Under the pieces are notes generated by a model, which did not search any database, was not told the DNA's origin, and worked only from the letters and a program-made list of their open reading frames with translations. From NCBI RefSeq assembly GCF_015679185.1, contig NZ_CP064939.1, positions 2,976,001 to 3,040,000 of the forward strand: DNA of 64,000 nucleotides, read 5' to 3'. The number at the start of each line of letters is the position of its first letter. Positions within the stretch are counted from its first letter, which is position 1. This DNA comes from Pedobacter endophyticus. GTDB taxonomy: Bacteria; Bacteroidota; Bacteroidia; Sphingobacteriales; Sphingobacteriaceae. This document shows positions 1 through 10,552 of the stretch, in pieces. Both the position numbers and the translations under genes were made by a program.

Positions 1-353
1 AAAACCCCTTTGGGAATCGCCACAAATCCTGAATCACTTGCGTAGTTATAAGAGCGCCAATTATCTTTGTTTACAGCATAAACACGATACTCTACCAGAG
101 TATCGGGACCGAGTGCATCTTCATATTGCGGTTCCTTTAGATTTTCAGCGATTACCTTTCTGCCCCTTACAATTAAGTAACTGTGGGCAGTAGGCACCGC
201 ATTCCATTTTAAAAACACAGAAGTATCTCCTTTAGAAACTGATAGACTTGTGATGTCTGGCGGCAGGTCCAAATCATATTCTTTATTATCCTTTTTACAG
301 CTGGTATAAATAAGAGCTGTTAAGATTGCGACAATTATATATTTTGATTTCAT
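1..353 (-). CDS. Surface lipoprotein with fibronectin type III-like domain (3' part beyond left edge)
   Basis: This is a partial gene; only its first 117 codons are inside the window. Reading leftward from the ATG at 353, it begins MKSKYIIVAILTALIYTSCK, a lipoprotein signal peptide with the lipobox cysteine at residue 19. A beta-rich stretch follows (ITSLSVSKGDTSVFLKWNAV) that has the W and Y spacing of a fibronectin type III domain. It lies 14 bp downstream of a susD gene on the same strand, so it is probably the third gene of the SusC/SusD operon. That position is usual for SusE/SusF-like or other surface glycan-binding lipoproteins. The substrate and any C-terminal catalytic domain cannot be judged from this piece. 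Confidence 0.7.
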   Translation of the reverse strand, partial: MKSKYIIVAILTALIYTSCKKDNKEYDLDLPPDITSLSVSKGDTSVFLKWNAVPTAHSYLIVRGRKVIAENLKEPQYEDALGPDTLVEYRVYAVNKDNWRSYNYASDSGFVAIPKGV

Positions 354-367
354 CTTCGTATAATTAA

Positions 368-1975
368 TTAATATCCGGGATTATTTGGCTTAAGATTTGG
401 GTTGGCGTCAAGTGCCGCCTGCGGAACAGGCCATAGATAATTGGAAGGTAAAAATAGCTTCTTGCTGCCAAGATTATATAACTCATCCGATTTGATTGAA
501 TTGATGACGCTTTCTGCAATTCCCCATCGACGAATATCAAAATACCTTATTCCTTCGAACGCAAATTCGAATTTACGCTCCTGCCTGATAATTTCCCGCA
601 TCTGGTTTTGCGAACGACCTGTAGGAACGGAAGCGATACCTGCTCTTGTTCGTACCTTATTTAGAATCTCGTACACAGAATTATCTATTTGATTAATTTC
701 TGTTTTTGCCTCTGCATACATTAATAGTACGTCAGTATAACGAAGTACAATAAAGTCTGATTCGTCTTCATTTGTCCAGTCTAGCTTTATCTTCTCATTC
801 ATATACCCTTTATTAATGTTAAACGGATATGCAGTTTTGTAGGCTCCTTGTTCGAGTGACCCAACCATCCATGGTTCAAACAAAGAACCATTCACGATGC
901 TCTTTCCTCCTATATAAAAAGTTTTTTCGAACCGGACTCCTCTGTTATCCCATTTTTTATCTGCATCATAAAGCGGCGACTGATCTGGTGGAAGACCATC
1001 TTTCATATAATATGAGTCAATAAAGTCTGCAGATATTGCTGATGACTGCCAGCTTCCATTGATTCCGTCAAGCGACAATCCGGGAAGATGGTTCGGACCA
1101 AAGGGAGTAGAGTAAGTACCACCTTGTTTAGTTCCACCGCCAACGTATTTTATACTGAATAAAATCTCTCCGTTGTTTTCATTATCATTCGCAAAAATGC
1201 GTTCGTAATCCGGTTCGAACCGAACAAAAGATTGATTGGCAAAGGCCATTAAATCTTCCGCAGCTTTTATCGTGCCCGGATAATCTTTAATATAGAGCAG
1301 GGCTCTTACTTTCATACCCATTGCGGCCTGTTTAGTCGCCTTCCCCCATTTCATATCGAACGGATATTCTGTTAGGTTCTGGATGGCAATATCCAGATCC
1401 GGAATAATCAACTTTCTGGTCACCTCTTCCACCGAACTTCTGCTCAGCTTAGATTCGGAAGGTGTTAAAATGCGGTCCACCATCGGCACAGCTCCGTACA
1501 AACTCGTTAGTCTTAGGTAGCATATTGCCCTAATAAAATGTGCTTCTCCCAATACGTCTTTTGCAAATTTCGGATCCAGCAAATCCTTTTTCAGTTCGAG
1601 TTGTTCAATGATTGTATTTGCCAGATTTATAGAACTGTATCCCTTGGACCAAACAAAGCCGATACCCGATGTATTGGGACTCATGTTCCCTCTGGAAATA
1701 TCATACCATGGTGTGTGCCAGGAAAAGCTAAAAAACATGGCGTCCGAAGCTACTTCCCAATATAAGTTACCACCATAAGTACCAGTTATTTCTTTGGTGT
1801 CAGTACTCCTTAGCCCTGAATAAAGCCCGGTCAAGGCCAAATCAAAATCGTTCTGATCACTGAAGAACACATTTTTCGATACTGAATCTTCAGGTGTTAA
1901 GTCCAGTGCTTTTTTACAACTAAAGCCCAATACGGCAATAAGAAGTAATAAGATCTTTTTATTTATAGTTTTCAT
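368..1975 (-). CDS. SusD/RagB family nutrient-binding outer-membrane lipoprotein
   Basis: The 535-residue protein is a SusD/RagB-type surface lipoprotein that binds oligosaccharide and caps its partner SusC barrel. The N-terminus has a signal peptide ending in a lipobox (LLLLIAVLGFSCKK, Cys at residue 20). Typical family features follow: SVEEVTRKLIIPDLDIAI, YTDVLLMYAEAK, LNKVRTRAGI, and REIIRQERKFEFAFEG followed by RYFDIRRWG near the C-terminus. The length is normal for the family. It starts 6 bp after the susC stop on the same strand, so the two are co-transcribed. The substrate class cannot be read from the sequence. Confidence 0.96.
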   Translation of the reverse strand: MKTINKKILLLLIAVLGFSCKKALDLTPEDSVSKNVFFSDQNDFDLALTGLYSGLRSTDTKEITGTYGGNLYWEVASDAMFFSFSWHTPWYDISRGNMSPNTSGIGFVWSKGYSSINLANTIIEQLELKKDLLDPKFAKDVLGEAHFIRAICYLRLTSLYGAVPMVDRILTPSESKLSRSSVEEVTRKLIIPDLDIAIQNLTEYPFDMKWGKATKQAAMGMKVRALLYIKDYPGTIKAAEDLMAFANQSFVRFEPDYERIFANDNENNGEILFSIKYVGGGTKQGGTYSTPFGPNHLPGLSLDGINGSWQSSAISADFIDSYYMKDGLPPDQSPLYDADKKWDNRGVRFEKTFYIGGKSIVNGSLFEPWMVGSLEQGAYKTAYPFNINKGYMNEKIKLDWTNEDESDFIVLRYTDVLLMYAEAKTEINQIDNSVYEILNKVRTRAGIASVPTGRSQNQMREIIRQERKFEFAFEGIRYFDIRRWGIAESVINSIKSDELYNLGSKKLFLPSNYLWPVPQAALDANPNLKPNNPGY

Positions 1976-1981
1976 TGTCTG

Positions 1982-4900
1982 TTAGAATGTAAGTGTAAGA
2001 CCAAATTTCATAATCATCGTTTGAGGAAGTCCACCCCTTGAATTTGCCTCCCTTTTACGCTCCGGATCGAAACCTTGGTAGTTAGTCCATGTGAATAAAT
2101 TAGAAGCGCTCATATAAACCTTAAGGTTTTGCAATGAAACCTTCTCAATGAGCTTTTTAGGTAATTCATAGCTAACTAAGAGATTTCTAAGACGCAGATA
2201 CGACCTGTTCATCAGGAAATAGGTGTTGAAGTTGTCCGTGTTGGGACCATTGTCGACCCATACACGAGGGGTAGTTAAGCTTGGACGATCAGGAGTCCAG
2301 CGATTTAGCCAATGCTCAGCAATATTTGACCCTTGAAAAGTAGGATAAAAATACTCGTGGCTACCATAAGAGTAAGCATCTGCGATTCCTTGAAAATCTG
2401 CCGATAGGCCAAAACTTCCGTATCTTAAGTTTATATTCCCACCGTATGTCCAACTCGGATATTGGGTTCCTAAAATCTGGCGGTCATAGGCATCTATAAC
2501 CCCATCGGGTTTTCCGTCTGGACCACTGAAATCTTCAAATATTAAATCGCCCGGGGCAGCACCAAATTGATGAGGCAACTGGTCAACTTCTTCTTTGCTT
2601 TGAAATATACGTCCTGTCCATTTCACCAGGTAATAAGCGTCAATGGGCGAATTTCTTGTTAATATTTTTTCTCCTTTTATGTACCTGTCTGTCTCACCAG
2701 TAACATCAGGATTGATGGAAAGAATTTTATTGGTAATTCTAGAGGCATTAATTCCAACATCGACTGTAAGCTTATTGAATTTCTTGGAGAAACTTACAGC
2801 ACCTTCAATACCTTTATTTCTTACACTTGCCAGATTAGTAAATACTGATGAAAATCCCGTTTCCAGCGGTAAAGGCGTGTTGTATAGTATGCCCGTAGAT
2901 TTTTTATCAAAATAATCAAACTCAAACTGAACTGAAGAGTTGAATAAATGCAGGTTCAAACCAATGTCGCTCATTGTAGTCGTTTCCCAGTGTAAATCAG
3001 GGTTTCCGTAACTATCTGCACGGGCACCGGTAAACACTGTATTTCCCCAAACATAGTTAGCATCCTTATAAGATATTTTGGCTACGTAAGGAAAATCATC
3101 GGATAATGCCTGGTTACCCAACTGCCCCCACGAGGCTCTGATCTTCAAAAAATTTATTGCAGGAATTTTCTTCATGAAGGGCTCACTAGTAATTACCCAT
3201 CCTGCTGAGAATGACGGAAACACACCATACCTGTAATTAGGACCAAACCGTGATGAACCGTCTCTGCGAATATTGGCTTCGAACAAATACTTGTTATCGA
3301 AATCATAGTTTAAACGACCAAATTGAGAAACAATCGCATTTTTGGTTAGCCGACTTGAATTTTGTATAGTACTGGGATCTCCCGCAGAAAATACGCGGAC
3401 ATAATTGGATTCAAATCTTCCACGCTCGGTGCTTATCCAATCGAAGTTATTACTCTCTTTACTTATCCCGCCTAAGATGCTGAAGTTGTGTTTTGAGAGG
3501 CTGAACTTATAAGCCGCCCGAAAATATGGATTTATACGGTAAGATCTGGTAGATTGCTGCTGCAGCCTTCCATAACCATAAAATCCGGTTAATGAACCCA
3601 ATGATTCATTAGACTTTGGGGCTGCTATAATCTCCTTATATCTCCAGTTTCTTGCTACAGGCCTTCCAAACCAACCGTTATAAGAATCTAAATTTGTATT
3701 GGCTGTAAAATTACCGAACAACTTTAAATTCTTTATTGGTTCAAATTCAAAAAACATATTTCCGTTAATATTATTTCGGTACTCGCGAATATCATTTGAC
3801 TCGTATTCAGCAAGCGGGTTGCCGCTTTGTATCTGGCCAGTAAATGGCAAAGTGGTATTATCGGGGAGTGCAAGATAACCGTCGTCAGTATGAGGAGGAT
3901 TTAGTGGTGTTCCCCGCATGATGCTGAGCAAAGAAAAATCAGTTATCGAACCATTTGGTGTGCGCTGATTTCCATAAGTGTATCCGAAATTCACCCCTAC
4001 TTTTAGCTTGCTTGCAATTTGCGACTCTATATTAATCCTGGTTGTTAGCCTTTTGTATTGCCCATCCAGAATGATCGCTTTTTGATCCATATAGCCCAAA
4101 GACATAAAATACTGGGTTTTCTGAGTACCTCCCCGTGCACTGATGTCGTGTTGCTGAATGACGCCTTTTTTTACGATTTCATCAAACCAATCGGTTGAGG
4201 CCGCCGCTCGGTAAGATGGGGTCCGGTATTGCTCGATGACCTCCTCAGAAAAAGCAGGAAGACCGCCCGAATTTACCCTCGCTTCGTTCATCAAAGTCAT
4301 AAAAACAATAGGGTCGGTAATCATTTTGGGTTTACTATTTTTAGTGATCTGCGAAGTAGACCAGCTTCCCTCATAATTGAATACTGATTTACCCTCTTTC
4401 GTGCCCTTTTTCGTCGTAATCAGTATAACCCCATTTCCGGCCTGAGAGCCGTAAATAGAGGCTGACGCAGCATCTTTTAGTACAGAAATGGAAGCGATAT
4501 CAGAAGGATTCAGTACATCCATACTGTTAGAGATAACTCCATCGATTAGAATGAGCGGCGATGTATTGTTCAGTGTCCCCAACCCCCGGATGGTAATTTG
4601 TGCACCGTCGTCACCCGCAATACCAGATCCCTGAGCAATATGTACCCCGGCAATTTTACCTGCCAAAGCCTGGGAAGAACTGGTTATGGGCTTATTCTCT
4701 AAAGCGGAGGCATCAATAACCCCGACAGCGCCGGTTAAATTAGTCCGCTTCTGAGTACCATATCCTACTACAACCACCTGATCAAGAGTTTTTGAGTCGG
4801 GAACCAGGGTAATTTCAAAGTATGTGGTTTTAAGTAAAGGCTGAACTTTTGGCAAAAATCCAATATAGGATATTACTAATTTTTCGGCCTTTTCGGGAAC

Positions 4901-5083
4901 AAGGATACTGAAATTGCCGTTTAGGTCTGTTATCGCCCCCACTTTAGTTCCTTCTACAAGCACGCTTGCGCCTATTAATGTGACTCCGTCTGTTGATTTA
5001 ACAACTCCGGTAATACGCCTTTCCTGTGCTTCGCAAAAAACGCTAAACAACAGGAGGAATAGAATCAGTAGTTTTCTTTTCAT
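1982..5083 (-). CDS. SusC/RagA family TonB-dependent outer-membrane transporter
   Basis: The 1033-residue protein is a SusC-type TonB-linked importer. A signal peptide (ending near CEAQ) is followed by a carboxypeptidase-regulatory-like beta-sandwich at about residues 22-95 (ITGVVKSTDGVTLIGASV, GAITDLNGNFSI). A TonB-box-like segment (VVVVGYGTQKR) and the plug domain come next, including ITIRGLGTLNNTSPLILIDG and SISVLKDAASASIYGSQAGN. The rest is the 22-strand barrel. It leads the operon susC-susD-FN3 lipoprotein and is divergent from the hybrid regulator at 5708, the usual arrangement of a polysaccharide utilization locus under local sensor control. Confidence 0.97.
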   Translation of the reverse strand: MKRKLLILFLLLFSVFCEAQERRITGVVKSTDGVTLIGASVLVEGTKVGAITDLNGNFSILVPEKAEKLVISYIGFLPKVQPLLKTTYFEITLVPDSKTLDQVVVVGYGTQKRTNLTGAVGVIDASALENKPITSSSQALAGKIAGVHIAQGSGIAGDDGAQITIRGLGTLNNTSPLILIDGVISNSMDVLNPSDIASISVLKDAASASIYGSQAGNGVILITTKKGTKEGKSVFNYEGSWSTSQITKNSKPKMITDPIVFMTLMNEARVNSGGLPAFSEEVIEQYRTPSYRAAASTDWFDEIVKKGVIQQHDISARGGTQKTQYFMSLGYMDQKAIILDGQYKRLTTRINIESQIASKLKVGVNFGYTYGNQRTPNGSITDFSLLSIMRGTPLNPPHTDDGYLALPDNTTLPFTGQIQSGNPLAEYESNDIREYRNNINGNMFFEFEPIKNLKLFGNFTANTNLDSYNGWFGRPVARNWRYKEIIAAPKSNESLGSLTGFYGYGRLQQQSTRSYRINPYFRAAYKFSLSKHNFSILGGISKESNNFDWISTERGRFESNYVRVFSAGDPSTIQNSSRLTKNAIVSQFGRLNYDFDNKYLFEANIRRDGSSRFGPNYRYGVFPSFSAGWVITSEPFMKKIPAINFLKIRASWGQLGNQALSDDFPYVAKISYKDANYVWGNTVFTGARADSYGNPDLHWETTTMSDIGLNLHLFNSSVQFEFDYFDKKSTGILYNTPLPLETGFSSVFTNLASVRNKGIEGAVSFSKKFNKLTVDVGINASRITNKILSINPDVTGETDRYIKGEKILTRNSPIDAYYLVKWTGRIFQSKEEVDQLPHQFGAAPGDLIFEDFSGPDGKPDGVIDAYDRQILGTQYPSWTYGGNINLRYGSFGLSADFQGIADAYSYGSHEYFYPTFQGSNIAEHWLNRWTPDRPSLTTPRVWVDNGPNTDNFNTYFLMNRSYLRLRNLLVSYELPKKLIEKVSLQNLKVYMSASNLFTWTNYQGFDPERKREANSRGGLPQTMIMKFGLTLTF

Positions 5084-5707
5084 TTGGTTATATTTGGTTT
5101 AGAAATTGTTGATCAAAAATCACCATTAATACACGTTCCACAGAGGGCATTATTCATAAAAAAAAGGGTGTTTTTAATATTTTCCCGCTTTTTTTGTAAA
5201 GTGTGATCTTTATTTTTGGCAAGTGGCGATACTCCTGGCCATATTTTTAACGCTTCTGAACAAAAGAAAATTCTTCTGCAAGAAGCTCACCGAATGACTT
5301 ATAGTCGGCATGGAAGATACATGAGACTTACTTATTTCTTGGCGAAATAGCTGCTTAAGTTCGCACCATAAACAAGCAGTTTATCAGCAAAAAACTTTTC
5401 TGCCACTGTAACGATATAAGACCCTGAAACGAGTGAGGGTGACGGTTTATTCTTTTGAAACAGCCTCGTTATCTAGTTTATATTTCATCAGGGAAAAGTG
5501 ATTAGACAAACAATAAACATCTCCACAAACTACGTTCTAGATGAAAGCAAATTGGTAAAAAGAACAATTTTTCTCTTATTTAGACACTTAATTTCAGAAA
5601 TATTCCATAGAATCAATAAAATTGAATATCTTAAGGGTTAACCATTTATGTTAAAAAAATATTTGCAAATGAATAACTGATTGCTGACCTCTTAATGACC
5701 GAATGAT
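5084..5707. promoter_or_regulatory. Divergent intergenic region between susC and the hybrid regulator
   Basis: These 624 bases separate the leftward susC operon from the rightward sensor/regulator gene and must carry both promoters and any operator for the AraC-type output domain. The sequence is AT-rich with A/T tracts. I see no ORF and no clear full-length TAnnTTTG promoter for either side, so exact promoter positions are not claimed. Confidence 0.5.
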
Positions 5708-8700
5708 ATGAACTTACTTATTTCTCTATCAGTCATCCTATTAATCTTTTACCCCAAAACATCCCAAGGACATAATTTTAAGGTTATTGATATATCCAAT
5801 GGCCTTTCTAATAATACAGTAAAATGTATTGCGCAGGATAAGTTCGGCTTTATGTGGTTCGGTACTTATGATGGCCTGTGCAGGTACGATGGTATTAACT
5901 TCACAATATACAGGTATCAAAAAAACATTAATTCAATTAACAGTAACTCAATTACTGCAATATTGCCCACCGATGAAGGATTGTGGGTGGGCACTACGTC
6001 TGGCTTAAATTTCTTTTCTTTCAATGAGAAAAAATTCTATAAAGGCCTGTCCAGCAGGAGCAATAAACAGAAAAAAAGTATAGACGGAACGGTAAGAAAC
6101 ATTATCCAGGTGGGTAAGAAAATCATTGTACTTGCTGATAAGGAAGGCTTGTTAGTACTGGAGAAAGATCGGTCGTTTAAACCGCTTTCTTTCGGTCTCA
6201 GGGATGCCCAGTGGCATATGATCGCACCTTATAAAGAAGGAAATTTTTTAGCACACTCCACCCAGGGTCTTTTTATACTAAATCCTTTTAAGGAGGTGCT
6301 GCGGAATAAGCTGATCTATTCGTTACCCCATCCGGTTCATCATATTTACTATAGTAAAAAGCAAGGCAAAATATTTGTCGGATCGGGAATAGGCAAGAGC
6401 TCAATGGTATTTCAGGAAAAACCCAACGGAATTGTTATGCTCAACGACAAAATTCCAAGTGGAATTAAATGCGCTATTGATTTTAACCGAAGCATGATAT
6501 TTGGTACAGACGGGCAAGGCCTTATTTTTTCGGGGCCTGATAAAACTGAACACTTCATTCCGAAAAACAGTAATATTTCAAGCGACGCTATTTATTCCCT
6601 TTTTGTAGATAAGGGCAATAATTTGTGGATAGGGACATTTCGTGGGGGAATAAATGTATTTAGTGAACGAAATAACTGGTTTACTTCATTTTCTACTCAG
6701 AACAGCTATCTTAAACATAATTTCGTCACTTCGATCTATGAATCTCCAGCATTGCTGTTATATACCGGAACCGATGGAGGAGGCATTAATATTTTCAATA
6801 GAAAAACCCAGAAATCCAGTAATTATACTTCAGCCAACAGCAATATTTCTGGAAACAACGTCGTGTCTATCTCTGGAGATGGTAACGACGTCTGGCTCGG
6901 CGTTTATGGCAAGGGCTTAAGTTATTTTTCGAATTCAACACATTCATTTACCAATTATGAACTACCCCAAATACCTGATGTACGGGAAAAAAATTCCATC
7001 TGGGTAGTAAAAGATGATCGCAAAGGTAATTTATGGATTGGATCTGAAGACGGACTATTCACATTTAATAAACGAAACAGAAAGTTTGTACTGATTAAAC
7101 CAGAAATTTTAAAGATAACTGAAATATCTTTCGCAAAAGAGGCCGTTTGGCTTAGCACAAATGGTAACGGCCTGTACCAGTTAGACTATGGAGGAAATAT
7201 TGTTAAGCGATACCTAAGCGAAGAGAACAAGGCGTTCGCAAATAACAACCTGCATTACGTTTTTGTAGACAGCAAGCAAAATATTTGGTTTGGTGCTGAA
7301 CATGTGGGGCTATATCAATTTACACCTTCCAGCGGAAAATTTGTGTTGTATGGCCCCGAACAAGGCTTTGAAAATCCAAACGTTTTGGGGATTACCGAAG
7401 ACCACAACAACAACTTGTGGATCAGTTCGTACAATGGTCTTTTCCTGTTTAATACATCAAAGCATACGTTTCTGCGTTTCGGTGAAAAAGATCAGATTGC
7501 ATCATCACAGTTTAACTATAATGCATGTTATCAAAACAATGGTGTAATGTACTTTGGTACGGCTAAGGGATTAGTTAGCTTTAAGCCTACTAACATAAAC
7601 TTTGATCCCAAATTCAAGTCAGTAATTTTTACCGGTTTTAAACTTTTAAATCAAAATAACGATCGTTTGAAATCGCTGAACTCTCCTGCACAAGTGATTC
7701 AGCTCCCCTATGATCATAATTTTTTTTCTATAAGCTTTACCGTTCCTGAGCTTATTTCTCCGGATAAGATAAAATACTCGTTTTACCTGGAAAATTTCGA
7801 AAACACCTGGACAGCTGGAGGATCAGAGCGGCAGGTAACCTATACGAACGTTCCTCCGGGAACCTATTATTTCAAAGTAAAATCCACGAACCTGGTTGGC
7901 GAGTGGAATAAAAATTACTCAGAATTAAAGATTACGATTTTACCTCCATGGTGGAGGACAAACTGGGCCACAACAATTTTTGTGATACTTTCAATTGGCG
8001 TCATCACCACCTTGTTATATTTTTATCGGTATCAGTTAAATATAAAGCACCTGGTTCAGCTTAAAGAGCTTGAAAAAAGTACGGAAAAAAGTATAAATGA
8101 GGCGAAGCTTACCTTCTTTACTAACATTTCTCATGAACTGAGAACGCCCATTTTTATGCTGACCGCGCCACTGGAAGACTTATTAAAAAATAAAGGTAAA
8201 TTAATACAGGTACCAAGGGCACATCTCATTGCAATGTTCAAAAATGCCCTGCGTTTAAATAAACTTATCACCAGAATAATTGACTTCAGAAAGTTAGAAG
8301 TAGGTAAACTTGATTTAGAAGCACAAACCAGCAATGTAGTGGCATTTTGCAAGGAACTCATACCTGGATATGAGACACTTTGCCATCAGAAAAAGATTGT
8401 ATTGCTATTTATGCCTTCCTCGTTAAATATCCAATTAAGTTTTGATGCCGAGAAATTAGAAACAATACTGGCCAACCTAATCAGTAATGCTTTTAAATAT
8501 TCACACGAACAGGGACGGATTACGTTCTCTATTAACGAGGAAAACGACACTGTTGTGTTTTCAGTGGAAGACAATGGAATAGGCGTAAAAGAAGAATACC
8601 ACGAGAAAATTTTTGACCGGTTTTTTCAGGTCGATCGCAACGTCATCTCTGGTGACGGTATAGGACTTGCTTTTGTGAAACACCTGGTTGAATTGCACCA

Positions 8701-9610
8701 GGGGAAAATATCCGTTACCAGTAGGTTAAATGAAGGTGCAAAATTTACATTTTCAATTCCAAAACACCTGGAGCTCAGCAACAACCCTGCGCCGAGCCAA
8801 AGTGAGCAATTACACGTTCTGAACAATGGAGCGCAAAACAGCACACTGGAATACCCTACCAATCCGAGTGCCCTTCACACCGTATTGCTGATCGACGACG
8901 AGCCAGATATATTGTCGCTGATAGAGCAGTTATTAAAAGACGAGTATAAAATTATAAAAGCCAATAATGGTGCTGAAGGCTTGGAAAAAGTTGAAGAATT
9001 TACACCTGATATTATAATCTGCGACATGATGATGCCTAAAATGAACGGAATGGACTTCATTTCCGCCCTAAAAACCAACAAACTTTATGCTGCAATTCCG
9101 GTGATTATACTTACAGCAAAATCAGGTGAGGAAGATATGATCGCCGCTTATGGCTTTGGCGCAGATGCCTATTTAACTAAACCAGTATCTGTCAAATACC
9201 TGAAACAACGGGTAAGTCAGATTCTTAGTAAATCAAATTCTGTTGATATTTCCCAGATACTGGTAGGTAAAAAAACCAATTATTCTAAGATGGAGAAAGA
9301 TTTTATGATGAAATGCAATAAGATCATTGAACAGAATTTAACCAACACAGCGTTCAATGTATTAGCTTTTTCAAAAGAACTGGGGATGAGCCATTCTTCA
9401 TTTTATAAAAAACTAAAGGCAATGACGGGCAAATCAATTATTGAATTTATGAACGCCTATAGAATATATAAGTCCGTTCAGATGTTTAATGAAGGCGAGA
9501 AAAATATATCAACAGTAAGTACAAAATGTGGATTTAAGGATCCGAAGAATTTCCGGGAAGCTTTCAAACAAGTTATGCGAGTGGCTCCCAAAAATTATAT
9601 AAATTCTTAA
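5708..9610 (+). CDS. Hybrid two-component system sensor/response regulator (HTCS)
   Basis: This is a single-chain two-component system of 1300 residues that senses a glycan fragment in the periplasm and activates its neighbouring PUL. Domain order is: signal peptide (residues 1-21); beta-propeller reg_prop repeats to about residue 640 (recurring patterns such as GFMWFGTYDGL, NLWIGTFRGG, NLWIGSEDGL); Y_Y_Y domain at about 670-755; a transmembrane helix at about 757-780. The cytoplasmic part has a HisKA domain with phospho-accepting His809 (ISHELRTP), an HATPase with N box (LISNAFKYS), DNGIGV and GDGIGLAFV, a receiver with phospho-acceptor Asp1106 (IICDMMMPKMNG), and a C-terminal AraC-type helix-turn-helix at about 1205-1298. 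All catalytic motifs look intact. It is divergent from susC, its likely target. Confidence 0.96.
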   Translation: MNLLISLSVILLIFYPKTSQGHNFKVIDISNGLSNNTVKCIAQDKFGFMWFGTYDGLCRYDGINFTIYRYQKNINSINSNSITAILPTDEGLWVGTTSGLNFFSFNEKKFYKGLSSRSNKQKKSIDGTVRNIIQVGKKIIVLADKEGLLVLEKDRSFKPLSFGLRDAQWHMIAPYKEGNFLAHSTQGLFILNPFKEVLRNKLIYSLPHPVHHIYYSKKQGKIFVGSGIGKSSMVFQEKPNGIVMLNDKIPSGIKCAIDFNRSMIFGTDGQGLIFSGPDKTEHFIPKNSNISSDAIYSLFVDKGNNLWIGTFRGGINVFSERNNWFTSFSTQNSYLKHNFVTSIYESPALLLYTGTDGGGINIFNRKTQKSSNYTSANSNISGNNVVSISGDGNDVWLGVYGKGLSYFSNSTHSFTNYELPQIPDVREKNSIWVVKDDRKGNLWIGSEDGLFTFNKRNRKFVLIKPEILKITEISFAKEAVWLSTNGNGLYQLDYGGNIVKRYLSEENKAFANNNLHYVFVDSKQNIWFGAEHVGLYQFTPSSGKFVLYGPEQGFENPNVLGITEDHNNNLWISSYNGLFLFNTSKHTFLRFGEKDQIASSQFNYNACYQNNGVMYFGTAKGLVSFKPTNINFDPKFKSVIFTGFKLLNQNNDRLKSLNSPAQVIQLPYDHNFFSISFTVPELISPDKIKYSFYLENFENTWTAGGSERQVTYTNVPPGTYYFKVKSTNLVGEWNKNYSELKITILPPWWRTNWATTIFVILSIGVITTLLYFYRYQLNIKHLVQLKELEKSTEKSINEAKLTFFTNISHELRTPIFMLTAPLEDLLKNKGKLIQVPRAHLIAMFKNALRLNKLITRIIDFRKLEVGKLDLEAQTSNVVAFCKELIPGYETLCHQKKIVLLFMPSSLNIQLSFDAEKLETILANLISNAFKYSHEQGRITFSINEENDTVVFSVEDNGIGVKEEYHEKIFDRFFQVDRNVISGDGIGLAFVKHLVELHQGKISVTSRLNEGAKFTFSIPKHLELSNNPAPSQSEQLHVLNNGAQNSTLEYPTNPSALHTVLLIDDEPDILSLIEQLLKDEYKIIKANNGAEGLEKVEEFTPDIIICDMMMPKMNGMDFISALKTNKLYAAIPVIILTAKSGEEDMIAAYGFGADAYLTKPVSVKYLKQRVSQILSKSNSVDISQILVGKKTNYSKMEKDFMMKCNKIIEQNLTNTAFNVLAFSKELGMSHSSFYKKLKAMTGKSIIEFMNAYRIYKSVQMFNEGEKNISTVSTKCGFKDPKNFREAFKQVMRVAPKNYINS

Positions 9611-9799
9611 AACAAACAAAAAAGAGGCTGTACACCGTACATTAAACAGCGGCAACAAACTGATCAAAAAACCATATTAGATATTATTCCACTTTTTCCG
9701 GAACGCGTTCTATGTGAGTATGTGAGTGAGCTGAGCGACGCTTCTGCGACGTTGTTATGAAATGTAAAGTTTATTGCCCCTTTGTTGGCCCCATTGAAC

Positions 9800-9831
9800 A
9801 AAAAAGCCAGTAGCTACACGTAGCTACTGGC
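9800..9831 (-). terminator. Rho-independent terminator (leftward)
   Basis: A perfect 11-bp inverted repeat (9806-9816 with 9821-9831, loop CACG) is followed, on the minus strand, by a run of six T residues. This is a textbook intrinsic terminator for leftward transcription. It would serve a transcript coming from the right, such as the tRNA-like end beside it. Confidence 0.7.
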
Positions 9832-9838
9832 AAAAGGA

Positions 9839-9850
9839 GTGGTCCCGACG
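9839..9850 (-). other. tRNA 3'-end-like remnant, possible attachment site
   Basis: Read on the minus strand, CGTCGGGACCAC looks like the acceptor-stem 3' end of a tRNA. It sits 7 bp before the terminator hairpin, as in a real tRNA gene, but the sequence upstream does not fold into the rest of a tRNA. A detached tRNA 3' end plus terminator is what a tyrosine integrase leaves at an island edge. No second copy was found in the window, so this is tentative. Confidence 0.3.
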
Positions 9851-10552
9851 AAACCAGAATAAGTTTTATTTAAATAACTTTCTGACTATCAAATACTTGT
9901 AAAATACAATTTCGACTCACCAACTGTCAAAATGACCGTTTTTTGGGCTCAAATGTTACACTCAAATGTAAGAAATGAGTTTAATAATGCAAAAAAATAC
10001 TCATTATTAATTTATTCCGCTTAATAATTTAAACCTGAAAAATCAGCCTCACAGCGAGCGAAACGGCAAAAAATATACAAAATTTCGAGCCCCATCAGCC
10101 ACTAAGCGGGGAGGTGCCCTAATCTGCAGCAGGGAAAAGCAAAATGCCTTCATTGGAATCACTTTCCTAAATTGACAGGGATACCTGCCAACCCTCATTT
10201 TCCGATAATCCAAAATTTATTAATCAGTTATCATTGACTGATAGGCCTCGGTTACCCGGCAATTCAACATCTACAGATGCTATTCTAAACAAGTATAATA
10301 TTATTTCGTGTTTTAATCTTTGAACTTACCTTATTCACTCCATATGTCAGAGTACGCCGTCAGGGCTATAAAAATGGGTTAGATTTCCCAGCTCCAAGCT
10401 TAAATCTCTAACTGCATTATCGCTTTTTCCGTAAAAATCCTGGAAGCTGTGCCTGCCCTGCGCTCAGGTTATTTAACTCCCGCAATTGCTGACTTCCGGT
10501 TACACTGATCAAGATCATTAATTGCTCCGCCAATCTCCACTTTTTCAAATTT

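Larger units (their letters stand above)
9611..10552. other. Gene-poor stretch at the left edge of the defence island
   Basis: No convincing gene lies in these 942 bases. The first half holds a strong hairpin next to a tRNA-3'-end-like dodecamer (listed separately). The rest is mixed, low-coding sequence with frequent stops in all frames, as expected for decayed insertion debris. Confidence 0.5.
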
